This document shows, one piece after another, positions 27,149 to 35,736 of a DNA stretch of 64,000 nucleotides (position 1 is its first letter; each line of letters opens with the position of its first letter). This DNA is from an uncultured Lachnospiraceae bacterium. GTDB lineage: Bacteria; Bacillota; Clostridia; Lachnospirales; Lachnospiraceae. The stretch lies in the NCBI GenBank assembly GCA_910588885.1, contig CAJUSQ010000002.1, positions 1-64,000 on the forward strand, in the 5' to 3' direction. A program made the translations under genes and the position numbers. The notes under the pieces are model-generated. The model was not told the DNA's origin. It made no database searches and saw only the letters and a program-made list of their open reading frames with translations.

Positions 27149-27173
27149 TCATCACCTCGCTTTTGTATTTTGG

Positions 27174-27202
27174 ATTATATAGCATGTCATTCCCTTTGTC
27201 TA
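27174..27202 (-). promoter_or_regulatory. Promoter of the Tad operon
   Basis: Minus strand: TAGACA (27202-27197), 17 bases, TATAAT (27179-27174), 26 bases upstream of the ATT start. No comparable promoter is seen within the next 9 kb of tightly packed genes. Confidence 0.7.
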
Positions 27203-27238
27203 CCTCTAATTTTGTTTTTCCTGATTTTTGTAAAATAC

Positions 27239-27505
27239 TTACAAAAGCTGATAAAACATAATTCCGTAAAGAAGCGCAAACCCGCCAAAACCAAGGGCTC
27301 CGACTGTCAAAAAGCTTACGGGATTCAATCCCACCGACACGGAAATATGCTGCATTGCCAGAAATTCATTGCAGAAATAGATGCAGACCAACCCCACTGC
27401 CGCCCGGGCAAAAAATTGAAACACCAGCTTTGCCTTCTGTTTCAAAACGCCGATAACCAGTACCAGCACACAAATTGCCACAATTGCAATTACTCCATAA
27501 TCCAT
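27239..27505 (-). CDS. BofA-family protein (pro-sigma-K processing inhibitor type)
   Basis: 88 residues starting at 27505 (MDYGVIAIVAICVLVLVIGV) after AAAAGGGGAAAATCA. Two or three membrane segments and the family signature SVGLNPVSFLTVGALGFGGFALLYGI at the C-terminus. In Bacillus, BofA holds the SpoIVFB protease inactive during sporulation. Homologues are widespread in Clostridia, where the role is less clear. It lies head to head with the DUF2508 gene, a neighbour it normally follows in one direction. Confidence 0.88.
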   Translation of the reverse strand: MDYGVIAIVAICVLVLVIGVLKQKAKLVFQFFARAAVGLVCIYFCNEFLAMQHISVSVGLNPVSFLTVGALGFGGFALLYGIMFYQLL

Positions 27506-27650
27506 TGATTTTCCCCTTTTTACAGTCTGTCTTTTACTAAAAATATATACAAAATTGATTTTTTTATTCCGTTTTTTGTATAGATTTGGAAATTCCTGAT
27601 TATACTTAGTAAAAAGAGGTAATTTAGTTACCGTAAAGGAAGGGATAGCC

Positions 27651-27902
27651 TTGATTCGTATTTTTAAACAGACAATACCCAACGAGACAAATTATGCATT
27701 ACTTCTGGATGACATCGAAAAAACCAAATGCGAGCTGCAGCTTGCCTATTCCAATTTTGAAAACGTGGTAGACCCGGACTTAATCGACAGCTGTATCTAC
27801 CAAGTCAACGCCGTGCAGCTGCGTTATAAGTTCCTGTTGTCCAGAGTAAAACAAATAGAGGATTCTTATGCAAAGAATCCTCTGGAACTGTCGGAATCCT
27901 GA
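27651..27902 (+). CDS. DUF2508 (YaaL-like) protein
   Basis: 83 residues from the TTG at 27651 with AAGGAAGGGA upstream. Predicted all-helical: ALLLDDIEKTKCELQLAYSNFENVVDPDLIDSCIYQV is the family signature (two long helices with the VDPDLID turn). Function unknown; in many Firmicutes it lies beside bofA. Its last 37 bases overlap the end of the convergent fliS gene. Confidence 0.85.
   Translation: MIRIFKQTIPNETNYALLLDDIEKTKCELQLAYSNFENVVDPDLIDSCIYQVNAVQLRYKFLLSRVKQIEDSYAKNPLELSES
27858..27882. terminator. Perfect hairpin at the DUF2508/fliS convergence
   Basis: GAGGATTCTT (27858-27867) pairs perfectly with AAGAATCCTC (27873-27882) around ATGCA. It lies inside the last codons of both convergent genes. 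The minus-strand tail TATTTGTTTTACTC is U-rich, so it may end the flagellin-fliS transcript. Confidence 0.5.
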
Positions 27903-28354
27903 AAGGTTTCCGTCAAACTGCCCTTTTGATACGTCATTCCCGCCACAACCTGCTGCGTATGCTTCATCAGAGGTTCTGAGGAATCCTGCTTTGCCGCTTC
28001 CACAAATCCGGCATACAGATTCCTCAGGACCTTTTGTGCAGCGTCCAGACCGTCCAGACTGTTCCGGTAAAAGCAGGCTGCAATCTGCTCCTGGGCAAAC
28101 CGGTACAGGGGATACAGCTCTTTCGCTATGGGATACCGAAAGTCCAGGCCGTCCCTAAGCTGTGCAACGGTCCGCTGGGCTTTGCGCAGGGCATCCTTAA
28201 AAGCCTCATACTCCTGTTTGTCCCAGTATTCCCTGGCCTCGTCTGCGTATGTGAAAAAAATATCATAGATCACCACGATCATTCCGCCCCGGTTGCTGTT
28301 GCTGATCCGCCTGGTAAATTCCTGTTTTTTACTTGCGTCCATCTCTGCTCCCAT
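27866..28354 (-). CDS. fliS: Flagellin export chaperone FliS
   Basis: About 160 residues. FliS binds flagellin C-termini and stops premature filament assembly in the cytoplasm. The helical bundle is recognisable from FTRRISNSNRGGMIVVIYDIFFTYADEA, AFKDALRKAQRTVAQLRDGLDF and ELYPLYRFAQEQIAACF. It starts at 28354, or at 28342, which has a better GGGAG spacing. It lies directly downstream of the flagellin gene, with a stable hairpin in the gap. Confidence 0.85.
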   Translation of the reverse strand: MGAEMDASKKQEFTRRISNSNRGGMIVVIYDIFFTYADEAREYWDKQEYEAFKDALRKAQRTVAQLRDGLDFRYPIAKELYPLYRFAQEQIAACFYRNSLDGLDAAQKVLRNLYAGFVEAAKQDSSEPLMKHTQQVVAGMTYQKGSLTETFQDSDSSRGFFA

Positions 28355-28357
28355 CCT

Positions 28358-28393
28358 GCGGCTGTCCGGTGACTGCTTGTCTCGGGCAGCCGC
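28358..28393. other. Stable hairpin between flagellin and fliS
   Basis: GCGGCTGTCC (28358-28367) and GGGCAGCCGC (28384-28393) form a 10-bp GC-rich stem with one wobble on the RNA. It has no T-run, so it is more likely an mRNA-stability or processing element than a terminator. It lies 4 bases upstream of the first possible fliS start. Confidence 0.55.
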
Positions 28394-28431
28394 ATGTTCC
28401 CAATTTCACGTATTATGCCGCAATTTCAGTC

Positions 28432-29970
28432 TTATTGCAGAAGCTGCAGGGCCTGCTGCGGAATGTCGTTGGCCTGGGCCAGCACTGCCGTTGCTGCCTG
28501 CTGCAGAACCGTATACTGAGTGTAGGTGGACATTTCGGACGCCATGTCCACGTCTTCAATCCGGGACAAGGCCGCCGTCATATTCTCTTCCGTTGCGTCC
28601 AGGCTGGCTACCGCATGTTCCAAGCGGTTCTGGAACGCCCCCAGACGGGAACGGGATTCGCTGACCTTGGCAATGGCCTTATCATAGCTGGTAATGGCCC
28701 GGTCCGCTCCGGTTATCGTGCAGACGTTAATCTGATCAATCCCCAGCAGTTCCGGAGAAATAGACGGAATCCGCACTTCCATTACCTGGTCTTCGTTGGC
28801 CCCGATCTGAAGTGTCATGGTACCGATATCGGTCACTTCAAAATTCAGGTCTTTCGTCGGTGTCCCGGTGGTCGTAGACGACTGTACATTGTTTTCGGAA
28901 GTTCCTTCTGCCGCCTGGGTATCCAGATCACGATAGGTAGTCCCGGCCGTTCCTACCCCGGCTTCAAAGGTAATCTTAAATCCGTTCCGGTCCGTAATGC
29001 TGACTTCCGTACCGTCACAGGTATAGCTGGCCTGTTTGGAGAATCCGTCTCCCAATTCCAGTTCCGCGTCAATGCCTTTTACAATTGCGGAATGGGGAAG
29101 CCCCAGATACGTGGTCAGATCGTCATTTGTGGTGGTAATCTTAATTTCCGCAGAACTGCCATACCGGTCGGAAACCATAACCAGACGGTTTCCGGGCTTG
29201 AAATCCGCCGGGGTATAGCCTGCATCCTCTGCCTTTCCGTCTAAATTGGAAACATTGGTATCGTTCACATCTACTGCAAACAAGTTTACCTCTGCCTTTT
29301 CCGCAGCCTCCCGCAGGCTCTGGAACACACTGTCCATATCCTGGCCTTCCGTGATCTCCACTTCCACACCGTTGATGCTGATCACACCGGCCGGAATGGG
29401 GGGATTCGTAGTCGTGGATACGGTGTCCCCAAAAATAACCGCCTGTCTGGCATCCTTTGTCATCGTAATCTCATAATTGGCAGATGCCACGGAATCGGAA
29501 ATATCTATCTTACTGATCGAACGGCTGTTTGTATATACCCGCTGATCCAGGCTGCCGTCTAACAGCTTCTTGGTATTGAATTCGGTATCCCGGGAAATGC
29601 GCCCAATCTCTTCTGTCAAAGAGTCAATTTCTGCCTGAATTGCCTCCTGGTCTTCCTGAGAATAAACACCGCTGTTTGCTGCCTGTACCGACAACTCCCG
29701 CATTCTCTGGAGCATATTGGTCACTTCCTGAAGGGCGCCGTCCGTAGTCTCCACTACGGAAATCCCGTCCGAAGCATTCTGGGATGCCTGGTCTAAGCCC
29801 TTAATCTGCGCCCGCATTTTTGTAGCAATCGCAACGCCTGCCGCATCGTCAGACGCATGGTTTAGCTTTAAACCGGAGGACAGCCGTTCAATGGAAGTGG
29901 AAAGGCCGTTTTCATTGATCTGTAACTGGTTATTGGCAATCATTGCCGACATATTGTGATTAATTTTCAT
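28432..29970 (-). CDS. Flagellin
   Basis: 512 residues, the filament subunit. The conserved D0/D1 N-terminus (MKINHNMSAMIANNQLQ, and IERLSSGLKLNHASDDAAGVA) and C-terminus (RSRLGAFQNRLEHAVASLDA, then MSTYTQYTVLQQAATAVLAQ, ending PQQALQLLQ) are complete. The middle (about 160-420) is a variable D2/D3 domain of roughly 230 residues, with VMVSDRYGSSAEIKITT; many enterobacterial and Clostridial flagellins lack this or have a shorter one. It follows the DUF6240 gene by 13 bases. Confidence 0.97.
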   Translation of the reverse strand: MKINHNMSAMIANNQLQINENGLSTSIERLSSGLKLNHASDDAAGVAIATKMRAQIKGLDQASQNASDGISVVETTDGALQEVTNMLQRMRELSVQAANSGVYSQEDQEAIQAEIDSLTEEIGRISRDTEFNTKKLLDGSLDQRVYTNSRSISKIDISDSVASANYEITMTKDARQAVIFGDTVSTTTNPPIPAGVISINGVEVEITEGQDMDSVFQSLREAAEKAEVNLFAVDVNDTNVSNLDGKAEDAGYTPADFKPGNRLVMVSDRYGSSAEIKITTTNDDLTTYLGLPHSAIVKGIDAELELGDGFSKQASYTCDGTEVSITDRNGFKITFEAGVGTAGTTYRDLDTQAAEGTSENNVQSSTTTGTPTKDLNFEVTDIGTMTLQIGANEDQVMEVRIPSISPELLGIDQINVCTITGADRAITSYDKAIAKVSESRSRLGAFQNRLEHAVASLDATEENMTAALSRIEDVDMASEMSTYTQYTVLQQAATAVLAQANDIPQQALQLLQ

Positions 29971-29983
29971 GAAATCTTCTCCT

Positions 29984-32900
29984 CTATCCTGCTTGTTTTA
30001 CTGTTTCTATAAATGCTTTTGCCATTGCATATAAATCCCTGGTCTGAACCTGGTAATCCTCTCCCGACTGTTTGGGATCGGGCTGGTTTTTCCTGCCCTT
30101 TGTAAAATCGGAAAGGGAAAGGTTCTGCTGCAAAGAATACTCCATCTGCGTATGTTTATCCGCATTTCCCGCACTTTCTCCGAAAAGCTGCTCTTCCCTT
30201 TGCTTCAGCATTTCCAGCGTATCCGCCCGGTCGGAAGAAACAAACCCTTCCAGCCGCTGTTCCGTTACCGTAAACCGCGCCGCAACTTTTCCCAGCTTTT
30301 CCGTTTCAAACAGCACATCCACCATACCCCGGGTCTTTTTCCCCCGGACAATTTTCAGCTGTACATTCGTCATCTCGTCGGCAATCAATACCGGGACCGC
30401 ATAATTTTCTTCCCGGCTCATGGCGCCTCCCAGCTGAATCTGGGTCCGCAGCACCCTAAGATCCCGCACGGACTGGCTTGTCGCATCCTTATCATTGATC
30501 ATGGTTTCCATGACCCGCTCCGCCGTTTCCGCCAATGCCATCTGGGCCTTGGCCATATCCTCCGGAGTCTTCACCGCTTCCGCAAATTCCTCCAGCAGCG
30601 TTTCCTTGGCCTCCTGCAAATCCGGATTTTTCTCCATCCATTCCTTGTCAAACAGCTTGTTATACACGCTGTTCCGATTGCTTACCATCTGGCCTGCCGC
30701 CAGGATATGCCAAGTATCAAAGGGAAGCTGATAATCATCCAGAAGCTGCAGCACCGCATCCTCCGCTTTCTGTCCTTCCCCAAGCCAGACCGACTGCTGC
30801 TGATAGTAGCGTTCTTCCTGCCCCGGCGTCTCTTCGCTTCTTCGCTCCTTAATCAGCTGCTCTAAAAGCTGCTCCGGCGTCAATTCCTGCCATTCCCCAC
30901 TGGCTACGCTTTCGGCAATTCCTTCCGGAGTAAGGCGGGAAAGAGCATCTTTCGCACAATCGGTCTGGTAAGCCGCTTCCACCTGCTGGTGAATGGCCGC
31001 TTCTTTGCGGTTTACTTCTTCTGCGGCGCCAAACCGGCCGTCTATCGTAACATCCATGCCCTTTTTCTGCCTGCTGCGGACAGCTCCAAGCAGATTCTTC
31101 AGGGAAAGCTCCCCTCCCTGATTTAGAACCGCACCGATTGCGGCTCCGTCCGTTTTTTCAATCTGGCGCAGTAACCGGTAAATGCCGATATAGCTCTCTT
31201 TTTCCTCCGGTGTAATCTCTTTATTTTGTTCTAATGTCCATAAATATTTGCTGTATTTTTCTTCCTGTCCGGGATCCAGCCGCCCGGCAATCTCTTCCGC
31301 TTTCCGGCTTAAGGTCTCAATGTCCGTCTGCAGCGGATGAATCCCTTCCCGGATCATTTCCAAAACCACCGCCGGCTTCATGTCTTCAAACAAGTTCTGC
31401 ACCTTTTCATCCGCAGCTTTGATCCGGCTGATGTTTTCCGCATTGATTTCCATCTCATTATAAGCCAGAATACGAACGGCCCGCTGGTTTGCCCGGGTGG
31501 GTTCCAGCTGAAGGTCACGCAGGATGTCATCCACGTTTCGGAACGCCTTTTTCATGGAATCCCCAAGATCGGACCGGGGCTTTGTCATCATCGTATCATA
31601 GGCTTCACTGGCCTGTTCCAGGGCCGCCTGCATACTTCTGCCGCTTTCACAAAGTCCCTCTACGGTAGCCGAATCCAGGCTGTGCCGTCCCAGCAAATAA
31701 GCCGGATATTCCTTTAAGGCCGCGATCTGCTCTGTCGTATTCCGGAACAATGCGGTATTCTCCGGCGTAGGCTCGATTCCACGTCCCGTCAACATCGTCT
31801 TATAGTAATCATTTTCCAAAGACTTTAACTCTTCTACCAGCTGTTCCAGCTCCAAGGTTTCGATGGAAATTCCCTTCTTCAGCAGCTGGTAATTTGCCTG
31901 GACCGTCATCATTAAGCGGATCTCTTCCAGCTGGCGTTTTGCCGTCAGAAGCTTGCCGTCCTGGCTCTCCCCGGCGGCCTGCTGTCCGGCCCTTTGGCCT
32001 TTCCCTGTCTGCCGGGAGGCTTCCTGCTCCGCCTCGGCAAGGGCTTCTATCGTAATTTCTTTCCCGGCATCCGCCGCCGCTTCTACTGTCTTTTCATCGG
32101 CTTCTGCCACAACCTGCCAGGCTGCTTCCGCCCGTTCCTCATAGCTATAGCCTTCCAGCATATAGGCTTCCTTCGGCGCCTTCCCTTCCGAAACCGCCCT
32201 GGAAACCGCCTGGGTTACCGCCTCCCCGGACAGGGGAAGCTGCGCATTCTTTAACCGGTCTACATAGACGAGGTTCTCAGGGGTCAGGGGAAGCTGATTC
32301 TCAAAGAGCAGCTCCCCATAGCCGAACGTGGTCTCATTGACCGGAAGTCCGGCCTGCTCAATCATCTGTTCTATTTGTCTGCGGAGGTTCGCATCCTCCG
32401 GCAGAGGCTGGCCCTTACCGCTTTTGCTGCTTCCGCTGTGCTGGGCCCAATATAAGTTCTCAATGGTAGGCTCCAGTTCATTTTCCACCAGATATGCAAT
32501 ATCCCCGTCCTGGCATTCCTTTAAATCCGCCGCCATCCGGCTGGCCTGAACCGCATTCCCGGTCATGGCTTCCAGCTGCTCCATGGACAGGCTGTCCCCG
32601 AAAGCGCTGATATCCTTCCCGGCCTTTGCCAGCTCCATCTTGATCTTGTCCATGACGGTCACAATCGTCCCTGCATCCGTATCATTCAGGGAATAGCCTT
32701 CCTTGGACAAATTTCTGATATCTTCGCTGGAAAGGGAGCCTGCCAGCACTGCCATCTGGGTCTTGATGAGTTCAAAATCAATATTCCCCGCATCCCTTTT
32801 TATCTTTTCCAGCTCTGATTCCAATGAAAAAAGAGCCTTCTCTACTGTGGTGGAGGCCACTCCATGTCCGCCGCAGGCGGACTGGTCTTCCCACCCTACA

Positions 32901-33010
32901 GAAATCCCTTTCTGTCCGGTGTTTCCCGCTTTTACAGTATCAGACCCTTTTGCTTCTATGGACGTATTCACGTTCCTGATTTCATTGATTCCGGTATTCT
33001 CTATCCGCAT
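29984..33010 (-). CDS. Large DUF6240 protein in the flagellar cluster
   Basis: 1008 residues, no signal peptide, mostly helical and Gln/Glu/Ala-rich. It starts MRIENTGINEIRNVNTSIEA. I recognise it as DUF6240, a Lachnospiraceae family found beside flagellin genes. The region near 855-945 (VPVLIADEMTNVQLKIVRG, then FETEKLGKVAARFTVTEQRL) resembles the C-terminal domain of the hook-length control protein FliK, where L-x-x-P/E-LG-x-V is typical. I infer a FliK-like export or length-control role. It starts just after a possible sigma-28 -10 element and is co-directional with flagellin. Confidence 0.7.
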   Translation of the reverse strand: MRIENTGINEIRNVNTSIEAKGSDTVKAGNTGQKGISVGWEDQSACGGHGVASTTVEKALFSLESELEKIKRDAGNIDFELIKTQMAVLAGSLSSEDIRNLSKEGYSLNDTDAGTIVTVMDKIKMELAKAGKDISAFGDSLSMEQLEAMTGNAVQASRMAADLKECQDGDIAYLVENELEPTIENLYWAQHSGSSKSGKGQPLPEDANLRRQIEQMIEQAGLPVNETTFGYGELLFENQLPLTPENLVYVDRLKNAQLPLSGEAVTQAVSRAVSEGKAPKEAYMLEGYSYEERAEAAWQVVAEADEKTVEAAADAGKEITIEALAEAEQEASRQTGKGQRAGQQAAGESQDGKLLTAKRQLEEIRLMMTVQANYQLLKKGISIETLELEQLVEELKSLENDYYKTMLTGRGIEPTPENTALFRNTTEQIAALKEYPAYLLGRHSLDSATVEGLCESGRSMQAALEQASEAYDTMMTKPRSDLGDSMKKAFRNVDDILRDLQLEPTRANQRAVRILAYNEMEINAENISRIKAADEKVQNLFEDMKPAVVLEMIREGIHPLQTDIETLSRKAEEIAGRLDPGQEEKYSKYLWTLEQNKEITPEEKESYIGIYRLLRQIEKTDGAAIGAVLNQGGELSLKNLLGAVRSRQKKGMDVTIDGRFGAAEEVNRKEAAIHQQVEAAYQTDCAKDALSRLTPEGIAESVASGEWQELTPEQLLEQLIKERRSEETPGQEERYYQQQSVWLGEGQKAEDAVLQLLDDYQLPFDTWHILAAGQMVSNRNSVYNKLFDKEWMEKNPDLQEAKETLLEEFAEAVKTPEDMAKAQMALAETAERVMETMINDKDATSQSVRDLRVLRTQIQLGGAMSREENYAVPVLIADEMTNVQLKIVRGKKTRGMVDVLFETEKLGKVAARFTVTEQRLEGFVSSDRADTLEMLKQREEQLFGESAGNADKHTQMEYSLQQNLSLSDFTKGRKNQPDPKQSGEDYQVQTRDLYAMAKAFIETVKQAG

Positions 33011-33099
33011 ATCAGTACCCCGTTTTCATTCTTCCGAAACAATTATTATTCCGGGCAGCCGCAAACCATCCTCATTTGCGGCCGGCCCTTTGGCAAGTC

Positions 33100-33107
33100 T
33101 TATCGGC
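33100..33107 (-). promoter_or_regulatory. Possible sigma-28 (SigD) -10 element
   Basis: GCCGATAA on the minus strand (33107-33100) equals the flagellar sigma-28 -10 consensus. No clean TAAA lies at the usual 15-16 base distance, so this is only half a promoter. It is 90 bases before the DUF6240-flagellin-fliS set, which would be its natural target. A hairpin (GCCGCAAA ... TTTGCGGC, 33058-33083 region) follows in the leader. Confidence 0.35.
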
Positions 33108-33201
33108 TGTCCTGCAATCCTTATCTGCGGCAGCTCTTTCGGCAAGTTTGTTTGACTGCCATATATCTGCATTTACTATTTCGGAAGAATAACGTCAAAA
33201 C

Positions 33202-35736
33202 TTAAGGGGCACTGGGATATTCATCCTTCAGATAGGTGATAAATACATTCCCCCCTGCGGAAAATGCCTCTTCGCCGTCCGTAAGGCCCTTCCGGTAGGT
33301 AGTATTCGTAATGGGGTCATATAGGATTACGTTATGCTCGTCATAGCCGGCCACCAACAGGGGCTCCCGGTTCTCTCCCAGGGCAAATACCAGGTTTCCC
33401 TGCCCCACATAATACAGTACCTGAGATAAGGTACATCCGGTCAAATCCAGAATTTGAGCATAGGGCATAGCCTCCTGCAGAATCCGTCCCGGCGCTTCCC
33501 CGGCATTCATCAACCCTCCCACATCAAAAAGGCTGATATTTTCCGCTTTCAAAAGCCCCAACAGGCAACGTGTTGTCATATCCATGGTACTGTCCACTTC
33601 CTCCTGGCTCAACACTACTTTATTAGCCATGGTAATACTGCTCGGCCTGCCTCTCCTCCAAAGATACCGGTAATCCTCCTGAATCACCACCCCGGCACAT
33701 TCATCGGCCGCACGTACGGCTTCCGCCGCATCCCAGGTACAGGAAACCACTCTTCCCGCCCCATAAATTACAAGGCGCCCCGGAGTCGGATTGCTCTTTA
33801 AGGCCACCAGCTTCTCCTGCTCCGGCACGATCTCCTGGGGAGTCAGAATCTGGGGAGACTTTGCGACAAACTCCTGTTCGGTCACAAGCTTTACCTGCGT
33901 CTGCTTCTGTTCCGTCACAATGGTCCCTACCTGAATATTCCGGGAAGCTTCCAGTTCATGGCTCATAATGGCGTCCCCTTCCACCGCCACATATGCATCA
34001 TTGCTCTGTATCGCCCGTTCCAAAAGCACCGTAGAAGCCTCCACCCAGGCATCGGTAATAAAGTAGCCGGCTTTTTCATACTCCTTCACCACCTGCTGCT
34101 CCTTATCCACAATTATTACCCGATACATCGGATGGTTCCTTCCGGCCCCTCCTTCCGCTTGTCTGGAAATCCCGTAGACAAAATCGCTTTCCACAAATCC
34201 GATGGGCCAAAGCCATTCCGTTTCCGCCCCTTCCATCTGCCATTGGCGTTCATTGTCCAGATCCGTCACGGTAAGGCAGTTTTTTTCCGTTTCATCCTGC
34301 CAGGCTACGTATCGGCCGTCCGAAGATGCCACAAAATTCCCTTCTGCAAGGCCCTCGCAAAGCACCTGGCTCTTTCCGTCCTCCAACCGGATTTTATAGA
34401 GCTTATCTTCTGTCAGCATGTAAAAAAATCCCTCGTCGCTGACATAAAAAAGCTTCCCCCAGGTTTCCTTCATCAGCTGATAGGGCTGGTCGGACTGTAC
34501 GAACAGCTCCTCCTGAATGGTGTTGGCAATGCTGTCATAATGGTACACCCCGATACCGGTATAACCTTCATGGGTTCCCCGGTTCATATAACCGTAAACG
34601 GCAAAATCAATGCTTCCGGTTTCACTGACCCGCATGATGCGGATCGCATGGTTTGGGTTGTTTTCCCGATCATTGATGCCTTCAATCCCCCGGAAGCTGA
34701 ACACTAGGGAAAGCTGGTTGGTTACGCTGTTATAGCTCCAAAGATCTCCTTCCTGTACGAAGCTTATGATCGTCCCGCTCTCGTTGACCGCATAATCTAC
34801 AGTCTGGTCCCGGATTCCCAGCAAAATAGCATTTTCCGACATATGGGGGCCGCTTCCCCGGAAAATCTCATTCATGGTCCTTTCATAATCCAGCAAATAC
34901 ATGCGGTCATTGACTGCGCTGTAGCGTACCCGGTAATATTCCTCCACATTATAGAACTCCTGTTCTCCGTTTTCCCCGTTGGAAGCCATGACATAGTTCA
35001 GCTTTACGGTATTATAGGAGCTGCTGATTTCCCACAGGGAAGGAACCGGGTCTTTTAAAACAGTTCCTTCAAAAGAACCCCAGGCAATCTGATTCAGGCT
35101 GGAATGGATCGTTACCTTCTGCAGAGTGCTGTTATCCCCTTCCGCATTGGGCTCCAAATATAGGGCAAGCTGGGCCGCTTCCGCCAGGTCAAAAGTTTTT
35201 TCATGAAAATTCAATGCAAACTGGATCGTATCGTCCACCCTGCAGTTTTCAGCCCGTATGATCCTGGTATAATAACGAATTTCCTCATCCTCGCATTTTA
35301 ACGTAATCATCAGCCGGTATTCCTGTTCTTCCTCCAACAGGTTCTGAATCCGAAGCTGAGCCGTAATTACCCCTTCCGTCTGGTTGAATTCCTCCACCTT
35401 GGTGTTCTCCAACAGCCGGGTGGTATCCATCGTCCGCACCTCATAGGAAATTTCCTCCACCGTGGACTGGAAGGTCTGGATCGTTACCGGAAGCACCATA
35501 TCTGCAGACAGGGGCGTGATCGTATCACGGATGCTCAAAGGATCCATTTCCCCCTTACATCCGAAAAGCTCGTTTATATAGGTATTGCCCTTCTGAAGGT
35601 AAATGACCGGAAGGGTTGCCTCCGGCATTTCCGAGGTCAAGTCCACATTGTCCGTATCCGTCAGCAGGCTCAGTCCCGTTAAAGAGCCGCAGAAAATCAA
35701 CAGCAGCACTACGAATTTTATAATTTTTTTATGCAT
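33202..35736 (-). CDS. Large membrane-anchored protein with propeller-like repeats and C39-like end
   Basis: 844 residues. One N-terminal membrane segment (6-24, IIKFVVLLLIFCGSLTGLSLL) puts the rest outside. Residues ~70-200 look like beta-sandwich domains. Residues ~290-560 repeat beta-propeller-like strands (for example AILLGIRDQTVDYAVNESGTI and FVASSDGRYVAWQDE). The last ~170 resemble a C39-like papain-fold domain (RCLLGLLKAENISLFDVGGL, and PLLVAGYDEHNVILYDP). A Cys sits where the nucleophile would be, but the expected His before VAGYD is missing, so it is probably not an active protease. It overlaps the methyltransferase by 8 bases. Function unknown. Confidence 0.7.
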   Translation of the reverse strand: MHKKIIKFVVLLLIFCGSLTGLSLLTDTDNVDLTSEMPEATLPVIYLQKGNTYINELFGCKGEMDPLSIRDTITPLSADMVLPVTIQTFQSTVEEISYEVRTMDTTRLLENTKVEEFNQTEGVITAQLRIQNLLEEEQEYRLMITLKCEDEEIRYYTRIIRAENCRVDDTIQFALNFHEKTFDLAEAAQLALYLEPNAEGDNSTLQKVTIHSSLNQIAWGSFEGTVLKDPVPSLWEISSSYNTVKLNYVMASNGENGEQEFYNVEEYYRVRYSAVNDRMYLLDYERTMNEIFRGSGPHMSENAILLGIRDQTVDYAVNESGTIISFVQEGDLWSYNSVTNQLSLVFSFRGIEGINDRENNPNHAIRIMRVSETGSIDFAVYGYMNRGTHEGYTGIGVYHYDSIANTIQEELFVQSDQPYQLMKETWGKLFYVSDEGFFYMLTEDKLYKIRLEDGKSQVLCEGLAEGNFVASSDGRYVAWQDETEKNCLTVTDLDNERQWQMEGAETEWLWPIGFVESDFVYGISRQAEGGAGRNHPMYRVIIVDKEQQVVKEYEKAGYFITDAWVEASTVLLERAIQSNDAYVAVEGDAIMSHELEASRNIQVGTIVTEQKQTQVKLVTEQEFVAKSPQILTPQEIVPEQEKLVALKSNPTPGRLVIYGAGRVVSCTWDAAEAVRAADECAGVVIQEDYRYLWRRGRPSSITMANKVVLSQEEVDSTMDMTTRCLLGLLKAENISLFDVGGLMNAGEAPGRILQEAMPYAQILDLTGCTLSQVLYYVGQGNLVFALGENREPLLVAGYDEHNVILYDPITNTTYRKGLTDGEEAFSAGGNVFITYLKDEYPSAP

